From assembly GCA_002410065.1 (NCBI GenBank), contig DHQB01000020.1, forward strand, positions 62,001 to 126,000: 64,000 bases of DNA, in the 5' to 3' direction. Below, piece by piece: positions 51,153-58,803 of the stretch. The position numbers and the translations under genes were made by a program. Origin of the DNA: Bacteroidales bacterium UBA5349 (GTDB taxonomy: Bacteria > Bacteroidota > Bacteroidia > Bacteroidales > Tenuifilaceae). Under the pieces are notes generated by a model that was given only the letters and a program-made list of their open reading frames with translations, did not search any database and was not told the origin of the DNA. Position 1 is the stretch's first letter; every line of letters begins with the position of its first letter.

Positions 51153-51168
51153 TGGCATAGCTATTGCA
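51153..51168 (+). promoter_or_regulatory. Sigma-54 (-24/-12) promoter upstream of lon
   Basis: TGGCA at 51153-51157, six bases, TTGCA at 51164-51168. It keeps the GG and GC dinucleotides with 10 bp between them, as in sigma-54 promoters. It is 70 bp before the lon ATG (51238). No TAnnTTTG box is seen near this gene. A sigma-54 activator gene occurs at 40466. Confidence 0.65.
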
Positions 51169-51237
51169 CATTGATACAACCGCAAAAATCTTGTGGCTAG
51201 CAGTGCCACATTGTCACAACGTAAATTTCAAAAAAAC

Positions 51238-53691
51238 ATGAGTAGTAAATTCGATATAAAAATTGGAACGCCCTTTTTAACCGACTCATTTGATCAAGAT
51301 GCTGAGTTTATTCCACTTTTTACAGAGGAAAACAAAGATTTTGATGTTAGTGATATGCCTAAAACGCTTCCAATACTTGCACTTAGGAATACTGTACTAT
51401 TTCCAGGTGTGGTATTACCCATTACCGTTGGAAGAGACAAATCGGTTAAACTGGTTAAAAGTCTTACCCCAAAAACTAAGTTTTTGGGAGCAGTATCGCA
51501 AATTGATGCTAAGATTGAGGATCCTGAGATCAAAGATCTTTTCACACTTGGCACCATAGCCCGCGTATTAAAGGTTTTAGAAATGCCCGATGGCAGCACA
51601 TCTGTAATTTTACAAGGACTGCACCGCTTTCAGGTAATTGAGTTTTTGGCTTCTGAACCCTACTTTACGGCTTCGGTTAAAACCCTTGTTGATGAGCCAA
51701 CCAATGAGAAGAACAAAGAATTTGAGGCGCTCATTAGCTCCATCAAGGATTATGCTATAAAAATAATAAACCTCTCGCCAAACATGCCCCAAGAGGCATC
51801 GTTTGCGATTAAAAATATTGATAACTACTACTTTCTAATCAACTTTATCTGCTCAAATATTGAACTGCCAGCACCAGAAAAGCAGAAACTACTAGAACAA
51901 AACGACCTAAAAACCCGAAGCAATATGCTATTGGAGTTAATGGGTCGTGAGATTCAGCTGCTTGAGATTAAAAACGACATACAAACAAAGGTAAAGCTGG
52001 ACATGAACCAGCAGCAGCGCGAGTATTTCCTGCATCAGCAAATGAAAACCATTCAGGATGAGTTGGGTGGTAGCCCAAATGACAAGGAGATTGAGATTAT
52101 GCGCAAGCAGGCTGGGGAGAAAAAATGGAACAAGGAGGTAGAAGAAGTATTTGAACGCGAGCTAAGCAAGTTGAGCAACATGAACCCCATGGCACCCGAT
52201 TATTCGATGCAGCTTAACTACGTTCAGCTAATGCTCGATTTGCCATGGAGCGAATATACCAAGGATAATTTTGACCTAAAAAGAGCAAAAAAAGTACTAG
52301 ACAAGGATCACTTTGGACTAGACCAAGTTAAGGAGCGCATACTTGAACACCTGGCAGTGCTTAAACTAAAAGGCGATATGAAAGCACCTATTATCTGCCT
52401 TCATGGCCCTCCGGGCGTTGGTAAAACTTCACTTGGAAAATCAATTGCTCGCGCTCTCGATCGCAAGTATGCACGTATTTCACTTGGTGGTTTGCACGAC
52501 GAGGCCGAGATTAGAGGGCATCGTAAAACCTATATTGGTGCTATGCCTGGCCGAATAATCCATAACCTTAAAAAGGTTAAATCGTCAAATCCAGTTTTTA
52601 TTCTCGATGAGATTGATAAAATTGGGAAAGATTTTCATGGCGATCCTGCATCTGCGTTGCTTGAGGTGCTTGACCCAGAGCAAAACAACTCATTTCACGA
52701 TAACTACCTCGACATTGATTTCGATTTATCGAAAGTGCTTTTTATAACAACTGCCAATAATGTTTCTGCTATCAACCCTGCTCTAGTTGACCGTATGGAG
52801 CTAATTGAGATGAGTGGTTATATTATGGAAGAAAAGGTTGAAATTGCCAAGCGCCATCTTATTCCAGATCAACTTGTTAACCATGGCGTTAATAAAAAGC
52901 AACTCACCATACCTAACCACGTAGTTGAAGAGATTATACAAGGTTACACCCGCGAAAGCGGAGTGCGAAACTTAAATCAACAATTAGCTAAAACGGTGCG
53001 GTATGCCGCTAAAAGTATTGCCTTTGGTGAAGAATACACCTCTAAGCTAACCCTTTTAGAACTAAAGAAAATTTTGGGCGTACCAAAATACCTAAAGGAT
53101 ACCTATCAGGGCAACGATTTGGCCGGTGTAGCAACTGGTTTGGCTTGGACAAGCGTAGGAGGCGAAATTCTATTTATTGAAACAAGCCTAAGCAAAGGGA
53201 AGGGGAAACTTACCATAACTGGTAACCTAGGTGATGTAATGAAGGAGTCCGCAGTTATTGCGCTACAGTATATTAAATCGAACAGTGATAGATTTGGTTT
53301 AAAACCCGATATTTTTGAGAACTGGGACGTTCACCTCCACGTTCCCGAAGGGGCTATACCCAAAGATGGCCCATCGGCTGGTATTACCATGATAACCTCA
53401 ATTGCATCGGCATTTACGCAAAGAAAAATTCGAAAAAGTATTGCCATGACTGGTGAAATTACCCTTAGGGGTAAACTGCTCCCTGTTGGCGGTATAAAAG
53501 AGAAAATACTTGCAGCCAAAAGAGCAAACATTAGCCAGATACTTCTATCGAGAGAAAATGAAAAAGATATCTCAGAGATTAAAGATATATACCTTGAGGG
53601 TTTATCCTTTGAATATTTCGATAGTATAGGCGACGTGCTTGACTATGCCCTGCTTAAAGAAAAAGTTAAAAAACCAATTGAGATTAAATAG
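51238..53691 (+). CDS. lon: ATP-dependent Lon protease
   Basis: 817 residues from ATG 51238 (MSSKFDIKIG); an earlier in-frame ATG region is not supported. The LON N-terminal domain (about 40-250) is followed by the AAA+ module with GPPGVGKT (about 390-397) and FILDEIDKIG, and the S16 peptidase with the catalytic Ser in PKDGPSAG (about 712) and Lys in GIKEKILAAKRA (about 755). Lon degrades misfolded and regulatory proteins. A sigma-54-type promoter precedes it, unlike the housekeeping boxes seen elsewhere in the window. Confidence 0.97.
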   Translation: MSSKFDIKIGTPFLTDSFDQDAEFIPLFTEENKDFDVSDMPKTLPILALRNTVLFPGVVLPITVGRDKSVKLVKSLTPKTKFLGAVSQIDAKIEDPEIKDLFTLGTIARVLKVLEMPDGSTSVILQGLHRFQVIEFLASEPYFTASVKTLVDEPTNEKNKEFEALISSIKDYAIKIINLSPNMPQEASFAIKNIDNYYFLINFICSNIELPAPEKQKLLEQNDLKTRSNMLLELMGREIQLLEIKNDIQTKVKLDMNQQQREYFLHQQMKTIQDELGGSPNDKEIEIMRKQAGEKKWNKEVEEVFERELSKLSNMNPMAPDYSMQLNYVQLMLDLPWSEYTKDNFDLKRAKKVLDKDHFGLDQVKERILEHLAVLKLKGDMKAPIICLHGPPGVGKTSLGKSIARALDRKYARISLGGLHDEAEIRGHRKTYIGAMPGRIIHNLKKVKSSNPVFILDEIDKIGKDFHGDPASALLEVLDPEQNNSFHDNYLDIDFDLSKVLFITTANNVSAINPALVDRMELIEMSGYIMEEKVEIAKRHLIPDQLVNHGVNKKQLTIPNHVVEEIIQGYTRESGVRNLNQQLAKTVRYAAKSIAFGEEYTSKLTLLELKKILGVPKYLKDTYQGNDLAGVATGLAWTSVGGEILFIETSLSKGKGKLTITGNLGDVMKESAVIALQYIKSNSDRFGLKPDIFENWDVHLHVPEGAIPKDGPSAGITMITSIASAFTQRKIRKSIAMTGEITLRGKLLPVGGIKEKILAAKRANISQILLSRENEKDISEIKDIYLEGLSFEYFDSIGDVLDYALLKEKVKKPIEIK

Positions 53692-53697
53692 TCGAAT

Positions 53698-53742
53698 GCA
53701 TTCAATGCAATTCCATGCATTGAATGCTACTCGGTTTATTTT
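53698..53742 (+). terminator. Intrinsic terminator after lon
   Basis: A perfect 12-bp stem (53698-53709 with 53716-53727), 6-nt loop, 7 bp after the lon stop, followed after a few bases by a T-rich run. Confidence 0.65.
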
Positions 53743-53755
53743 TCCAAGAAAAGGT

Positions 53756-53763
53756 TATATTTG
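53756..53763 (+). promoter_or_regulatory. Possible -7 element of coaD
   Basis: TATATTTG, a match to TAnnTTTG, 25 bp before the coaD ATG. A TTTA at 53735-53738 (17-bp spacer) may be its -33 box. Confidence 0.4.
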
Positions 53764-53788
53764 AAGTTAAAGTCAAAAAAATAGTTCG

Positions 53789-54265
53789 ATGGAAAAAATT
53801 GCTGTATTCCCTGGCACGTTCGATCCGTTTACTGTTGGGCACGAGTCAATTACTAAAAGAGCACTTAGCCTTTTCGATAAGGTAGTAATTGCCGTAGGAA
53901 AAAATCTTTCAAAAAAAACACTCTTCTCCCTTGAGCAAAGGCTTGCAATGGTTAACGATGTTTTTGCCAATGATACAAGGATTGAGGTGCAAAGTTATGA
54001 AGGGCTAACCGTTGAGTTTTGCCATAATATTGGTGCTAAATTCTTAATAAGAGGATTACGAACCTCTGCCGACTTTGAATACGAAAGGGCAATTGCGCAG
54101 GTTAATAAGATTATGAACCATGATATTGAGACTGTTTTCCTATTAACCTCTCCAGAGCATACTCCTATTAATTCCTCCATTGTAAGGGATATACTCATTA
54201 ATAAAGGCGATGCAACAATTTTTCTGCCTGAGGCCATTAATATACAAAAATACATTAACCATTAG
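53789..54265 (+). CDS. coaD: Phosphopantetheine adenylyltransferase
   Basis: 158 residues. PGTFDPFTVGHESI carries the HxGH-type nucleotidyltransferase motif, FLIRGLRTSADFEYE and PEHTPINSSIVRDI are CoaD signatures. It makes dephospho-CoA from 4'-phosphopantetheine and ATP. It precedes the redoxin-domain gene by 24 bp. Confidence 0.96.
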   Translation: MEKIAVFPGTFDPFTVGHESITKRALSLFDKVVIAVGKNLSKKTLFSLEQRLAMVNDVFANDTRIEVQSYEGLTVEFCHNIGAKFLIRGLRTSADFEYERAIAQVNKIMNHDIETVFLLTSPEHTPINSSIVRDILINKGDATIFLPEAINIQKYINH

Positions 54266-54289
54266 CCTAGCATAAACCAAAGAAAACCC

Positions 54290-55705
54290 ATGCAATCCAG
54301 GTTAATTAAGATACTCGTTTTATTTATAGCAGCCCTTACGCCAGCCATTGTAAATGGGCAAGTAACCCTATTGGGCAACGCACCAACCTATAGCAACCAA
54401 ACAATTACGTTTTACCGATACGCCGATTTGATTACTAATACCGAAGAGGTTTTGGCTAAGTGTGAGGTTAATGACAAGGGTGTTTTTCAGTGCAAACTCG
54501 AAATTGATGAAATAGCTTACGTTTACAGTATACTCGGAATTTACCGAACGTACCTTTTTGTTGAGCCTGGCAAAACCTATCGGATTGTACTACCCGAATA
54601 TGAACCAAAAACTGAAGCCCAACGACTAAATCCTTTCTTCCGCGAGATAGATGTTCATATGGGTATTGAGCAAATGGAGCCCAACGATTTAAACTATCTT
54701 ATCAGCTCATTCGATTTAGCATTTAACGAGAACTTCGACCAGATTGTTAGAGAAGCCTATGCTGGAGTTGAGTCAACCTCTGCCGATTCATTAACCGCAA
54801 GGTTAGAAAAAAAGTATAGCAAATACAATCATCCATTCTTTGAGGCATATCGAACCTATAGATATGGACTGCTTAAGCAGCTTGCACTTATGCAACAATC
54901 GAGAAGCATCTCTCAAGTTTATTTTGCCAACAAGCCCATTCTATACAACAACCCCTCGTACATGGAACTTTTTAACCTATTGTACGATAAATACTTCTTG
55001 TTTTTCTCCCATTCAGGCAATGAAAGCGATGTTTATGGCAACATTACAGATGAGCACAGCTATACAAAACTAAAGCAAACGCTTGCCCGTGACAATGTTT
55101 TAACCAACGATACGCTTATGGAGATGGTTATCCTAAAAGGCTTGCACGATGGGTTTTTCGACGATAAATTTTCACGAAAAGCTTTGCTCTCCATCCTCGA
55201 TTCACTATACCGAAGGACAACCATTCCCGAACATTTAATGATAGCTGAGAATATAAGATCAAAGGTAACCCGCCTTCTTGCTGGTTTTGTTCCTGCTCCC
55301 TTTGAGTTGTACTCAATTGATGGTAAATTGATGTCGCTAAATGAATTTAAGGGCAAATACGTTTACCTTAACTTTTGTACAACAACAAGTTACTCGTGTT
55401 TACAAGAGTTTTCGTTGCTCGAGAAACTATACGAAAAACATAAGCAACGGCTTGAGATTGTCACAATATCAGTTGATATGGATATTAACGATCTGAAGAA
55501 TTTTCTTGAGCAAACTGAATACCATTGGACGTTTCTACATTATGGGAATAGGCCTGAGATTATTAAAGATTTTGACGTTAGGGCATATCCCACATACTTC
55601 CTTATTGGGCCTGATAGGCGCTTAATCCTTTCGCCTGCTCCATCGCCACGTGAGAACTTTGAAATTCAGTTTTTCAACTATCTCCGATCGATTGGCGAAA
55701 TTTAA
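54290..55705 (+). CDS. Exported redoxin-domain protein with altered active site
   Basis: 471 residues with a signal peptide (about 1-24). The N-terminal half (about 25-330) is a region without catalytic motifs, possibly DUF4369-like. The C-terminal TlpA/AhpC-like thioredoxin domain (about 335-468) aligns well with TlpA, but the first Cys of CxxC is Ser: SYSC at 367-370, with an extra Cys at 363. The cis-Pro region AYPTYFLIG is retained. It may be a mono-thiol oxidoreductase or a binding protein. The stop overlaps that of the NUDIX gene by 4 bp. Confidence 0.8.
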   Translation: MQSRLIKILVLFIAALTPAIVNGQVTLLGNAPTYSNQTITFYRYADLITNTEEVLAKCEVNDKGVFQCKLEIDEIAYVYSILGIYRTYLFVEPGKTYRIVLPEYEPKTEAQRLNPFFREIDVHMGIEQMEPNDLNYLISSFDLAFNENFDQIVREAYAGVESTSADSLTARLEKKYSKYNHPFFEAYRTYRYGLLKQLALMQQSRSISQVYFANKPILYNNPSYMELFNLLYDKYFLFFSHSGNESDVYGNITDEHSYTKLKQTLARDNVLTNDTLMEMVILKGLHDGFFDDKFSRKALLSILDSLYRRTTIPEHLMIAENIRSKVTRLLAGFVPAPFELYSIDGKLMSLNEFKGKYVYLNFCTTTSYSCLQEFSLLEKLYEKHKQRLEIVTISVDMDINDLKNFLEQTEYHWTFLHYGNRPEIIKDFDVRAYPTYFLIGPDRRLILSPAPSPRENFEIQFFNYLRSIGEI

Positions 55706-56325
55706 AGCAATCCGGCTGCTCCTAAAACTTTTTTTATTGATTCATAGGTATTTGTAATAATCTCATTCAAGTCACAAGGATATATCCAAACAGCATCGGT
55801 AATTCCCTCGTCAAGTTGAGGAGTAGTTTTGGCTTTGCCCTTAACTTTCATAGAGTACCAAAAGGTTTGCTTTAGAACAAACTGCTCATTAATTTGATAG
55901 GTGTGGTAAGTATTTAAAAGATGTTTAGTGATTGTTACTTTTTTAAAACCACACTCCTCCTCTACTTCACGAATTGCTGTGGCACAAGGGTTTTCGTTCC
56001 CCTCTGCCTTGCCTTTTGGTAAATCCCAAATACCATTGCGCTTAATCAGCAAATACTGTCCCTTTTTATTTTCAACCAAGCCACCAGCAGCCATAACCTT
56101 AAGAAAATGAGATGAAAATGACTCCATCATTGTATCCACATCAGTTCCCATTAAATATAGGCTCTGCGGATATATTGATGATTGAAAAAAATCGAGTAAT
56201 TTTGGAATCTCATTTGGGGCTTGATAATACACAAATAGTCCTTCACGATTATTGAAGGGGCTATCAAATTTTGAGGTTAGAACAATTTTACGTGAGTTAA
56301 AATATATTACATACTCTTTTGCCAT
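55702..56325 (-). CDS. NUDIX hydrolase
   Basis: 207 residues from ATG 56325 (MAKEYVIYFNSRK). The Nudix box is clear: GKAEGNENPCATAIREVEEECGF, with catalytic Glu residues. Such enzymes cleave nucleoside diphosphates linked to another group. Its ATG overlaps the pyrE ATG on the other strand by two bases (CATG, 56323-56326). Thus the two genes have no intergenic space, and each promoter must lie inside the other's coding sequence. Confidence 0.88.
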   Translation of the reverse strand: MAKEYVIYFNSRKIVLTSKFDSPFNNREGLFVYYQAPNEIPKLLDFFQSSIYPQSLYLMGTDVDTMMESFSSHFLKVMAAGGLVENKKGQYLLIKRNGIWDLPKGKAEGNENPCATAIREVEEECGFKKVTITKHLLNTYHTYQINEQFVLKQTFWYSMKVKGKAKTTPQLDEGITDAVWIYPCDLNEIITNTYESIKKVLGAAGLL

Positions 56326-56950
56326 GCTAAACAACGAGATTATTAAAAAATTAATCGAAATTAACGCAATTAAACTGAATCCTACAAATCCATTCACATG
56401 GGCTTCAGGGTGGCGCTCGCCTATCTACTGCGATAATCGCAAAATTCTTTCGTATCCTAATGTTCGTAAGTTGGTTTACGAAGAGTTTAAAGCAAAGATT
56501 CGCGAACATTTTAATGATGTAGAAGTAATTGCAGGTGTGGCCACAGGAGCCATTGCGCATGGTGCACTGGTTGCCGAAGCGCTTAACCTACCGTTTATTT
56601 ACGTTCGTTCTTCAGCAAAACAGCATGGCCTAGAGAACCTTATTGAGGGTGAACTGCAAAAAGGTCAACGCGTAGTAGTTATCGAAGATCTAATATCAAC
56701 TGGTTTAAGCAGCCTTAAGGCTGTTGATGCTATTAGAAATGCAGGTGCAAATGTGTTGGGAATGTTTGCAATTTTTACCTATGGATTTGATGTCGCTAAA
56801 CAAAACTTAGCTGAAAGAAATGTGAAAACCTATGCCCTAGCCAACTACGAGCAGCTCATTGACTATGCTCTAAAATCTAATCGGATTACAAATCAGGATT
56901 TGGAACTACTAGAGCAGTGGCGTATTGAGCCCGAAAATTGGGGTAGATAA
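56324..56950 (+). CDS. pyrE: Orotate phosphoribosyltransferase
   Basis: 208 residues from ATG 56324 (MLNNEIIKKLIEINAIKLNP). The PRPP-binding motif VVVIEDLISTGLSS and the substrate region FTWASGWRSPIYCDNR are typical. It converts orotate to OMP in pyrimidine synthesis. The more upstream in-frame Met (56252) lies inside NUDIX and does not match the family. SRPBCC gene follows. Confidence 0.97.
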   Translation: MLNNEIIKKLIEINAIKLNPTNPFTWASGWRSPIYCDNRKILSYPNVRKLVYEEFKAKIREHFNDVEVIAGVATGAIAHGALVAEALNLPFIYVRSSAKQHGLENLIEGELQKGQRVVVIEDLISTGLSSLKAVDAIRNAGANVLGMFAIFTYGFDVAKQNLAERNVKTYALANYEQLIDYALKSNRITNQDLELLEQWRIEPENWGR

Positions 56951-56978
56951 TTTACAAACTAATAGATCGAACCAAAAA

Positions 56979-57386
56979 ATGACAACAGTAGAAAGCAAAA
57001 TTGTAAGCATTAAGCGAATAGATGAAGACATTTATAAAATTCTTTCGGACTTTCAGAACTTTACACCCTATGCACAACAGGCTAAGTTAGAGAATTGGGA
57101 AGCAGGTGATGATTGGTGTAGGTTTGATGTGCAGGGCATCAAAGGTGCCGGACTAGGCATAGTTGAAAAGGAACCCAACAAGACCATTAAGTTTACTGGT
57201 AACGAGAAAGTTCCCTTCGAGTTCTACGTTTGGATACAGCTTAAACAGGTTGCTCCATACGATACGCGCATGAAGATTACCGTTAAAGCAAAGCTGAATA
57301 TGATGATGAAAATGCTGGTGGGCTCAAAGCTAAAATCGGGCATTGATAGCCTGGCCGATCAGATAGCCACAGCATTTAGCGGATAG
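56979..57386 (+). CDS. SRPBCC (START-like) family protein
   Basis: 135 residues from ATG 56979 (MTTVESKIVSIKR). The fold is the polyketide-cyclase/START-type helix-grip: KRIDEDIYKILSDFQNFTPYA near the start and a C-terminal long helix GSKLKSGIDSLADQIATA. It has a hydrophobic cavity in other members; the ligand is unknown. It follows pyrE by 28 bp and ends 2 bp from the converging birA. Confidence 0.75.
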   Translation: MTTVESKIVSIKRIDEDIYKILSDFQNFTPYAQQAKLENWEAGDDWCRFDVQGIKGAGLGIVEKEPNKTIKFTGNEKVPFEFYVWIQLKQVAPYDTRMKITVKAKLNMMMKMLVGSKLKSGIDSLADQIATAFSG

Positions 57387-57388
57387 AG

Positions 57389-58132
57389 CTATAAAACGTA
57401 CTCAATCTCTTTAAAAGCAAACTCTAGTACCTGACCATCTGAAGTTTGCAGCATTAATTCGCCCGAATCTCTTACGCCAACAATCTTTGCTGTAAAACTA
57501 CTATTCTTTGCCCTATACTCATAAAAAGTATCGTACCTGAAAAGATTCTGAAGATAATTTTTCGAAATCCGGTCCTGATGCAAACTTATCTCAGCATATC
57601 GCTTGTTCAGTGCGCTACAAATACTATTCAGCAAGTCGTTAACGTCAATCTTACGTCCAAGCTCTAGGCAAAGCGAGGTTGGATTGGGTATACTTTTAAA
57701 AAATTTACTTTGATTAACATTTAGGCCAATCCCTACAATAGTAGTTTCAAGGTAGGGTGAACTGAAACTGTGCTCAATCAGAATTCCCGCAACTTTTTTA
57801 TTGCCAATATAAATATCGTTTGGCCATTTGATGCTTACCCCATTAACAAAACCACTTAACACATCACACAATGATAAAGCAACTGCTTTAGAAAGTAAAA
57901 ACTGCTTTTTTACTTCAAGAAAATTTGGATGAAGTACAATGCTAAAAAGTAAATTTTTGCCCGCCTCACTCTCCCATTGGTTTCCCCTTTGCCCCCTACC
58001 CTTACTTTGAAATTCAGAAACGATTACCATGCCATGTGAACCATTTTGGTGGGCAACAGAAGTTGCATAATCGTTCGTTGAGTCTAACTCACCAAACCAC
58101 TTTACAATATTTCCAATGGGATTTTTTTGCAT
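57389..58132 (-). CDS. birA: Biotin-[acetyl-CoA-carboxylase] ligase
   Basis: 247 residues. The catalytic domain contains SKGRGQRGNQW (biotinyl-AMP loop), IKWPNDIY and GIGLNVN. No N-terminal winged helix is present, so it is a pure ligase and not the repressor type. It biotinylates the carboxyl carrier protein. Confidence 0.93.
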   Translation of the reverse strand: MQKNPIGNIVKWFGELDSTNDYATSVAHQNGSHGMVIVSEFQSKGRGQRGNQWESEAGKNLLFSIVLHPNFLEVKKQFLLSKAVALSLCDVLSGFVNGVSIKWPNDIYIGNKKVAGILIEHSFSSPYLETTIVGIGLNVNQSKFFKSIPNPTSLCLELGRKIDVNDLLNSICSALNKRYAEISLHQDRISKNYLQNLFRYDTFYEYRAKNSSFTAKIVGVRDSGELMLQTSDGQVLEFAFKEIEYVL

Positions 58133-58277
58133 TCATTTACTATTAACTCTACAAAATTAGCATAAAAAGTACAAGGCAGTAAATTAATACAAACATTGGT
58201 GAAATATCATCAAATAAACATAGCCAAATAGTGCATGGATATGGCATTTACTAAAAAGTGTTAAGCAATTGCCTGCC

Positions 58278-58308
58278 TTTGCTTTTACATTAAAAAATAA
58301 TACCTTTG
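58278..58308 (+). promoter_or_regulatory. Promoter of the rsfS-ftsH unit
   Basis: TTTG (58278-58281), 19 bp, TACCTTTG (58301-58308): an exact match to the Bacteroidota promoter, 31 bp before the rsfS start. Confidence 0.8.
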
Positions 58309-58339
58309 CTCATTAATAATTATCACCAAAAACCTTTAA

Positions 58340-58705
58340 ATGGCCAAAAGAGATAAGGATAACACAGATAAGCTTCACAGCTGCATTATCAATGCAATTT
58401 CCGATAAAAAAGCCTTAGATATTATCAGTCTAGATTTAGGAACTTTACCAAAAGCTGTTTGCAAGCATTTTATCATATGCCATGCCGACTCAAATATGCA
58501 AGTTCGAGCAATAGCCGATAATATTGAGGAAAAGGTTATAGAGAAGTTAAAAGAAAGACCTTGGCAAAAAGGGGGATACGAAAATAGCATCTGGGTTATT
58601 CTTGATTATGTAGATATTGTTGTTCATATCTTTCAAACAGAATGGAGGCAATTCTACAAACTAGAAGAACTTTGGGCAGATGCAAACAGAACTACTTATG
58701 AATAA
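58340..58705 (+). CDS. rsfS: Ribosomal silencing factor RsfS
   Basis: 121 residues. KALDIISLDLGTLPKAVCKHFIICHADS and the later WILDYVDIVVHIFQTEWRQFYKLEELWADA-like stretch (VILDYVDIVVHIF) identify RsfS/YbeB. It binds L14 and blocks subunit joining in stationary phase. It starts a plus-strand run with ftsH, DUF2007, cdsA and psd. Confidence 0.95.
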   Translation: MAKRDKDNTDKLHSCIINAISDKKALDIISLDLGTLPKAVCKHFIICHADSNMQVRAIADNIEEKVIEKLKERPWQKGGYENSIWVILDYVDIVVHIFQTEWRQFYKLEELWADANRTTYE

Positions 58706-58803
58706 TCTCACTCCTAGTTTTTTTCTTAATAGTTAGTTAAACAATTGCTGATCGGTTTGGTTACTATCACCTGGCAATCAAAATAGATTGAGAACAAATA
58801 ACA

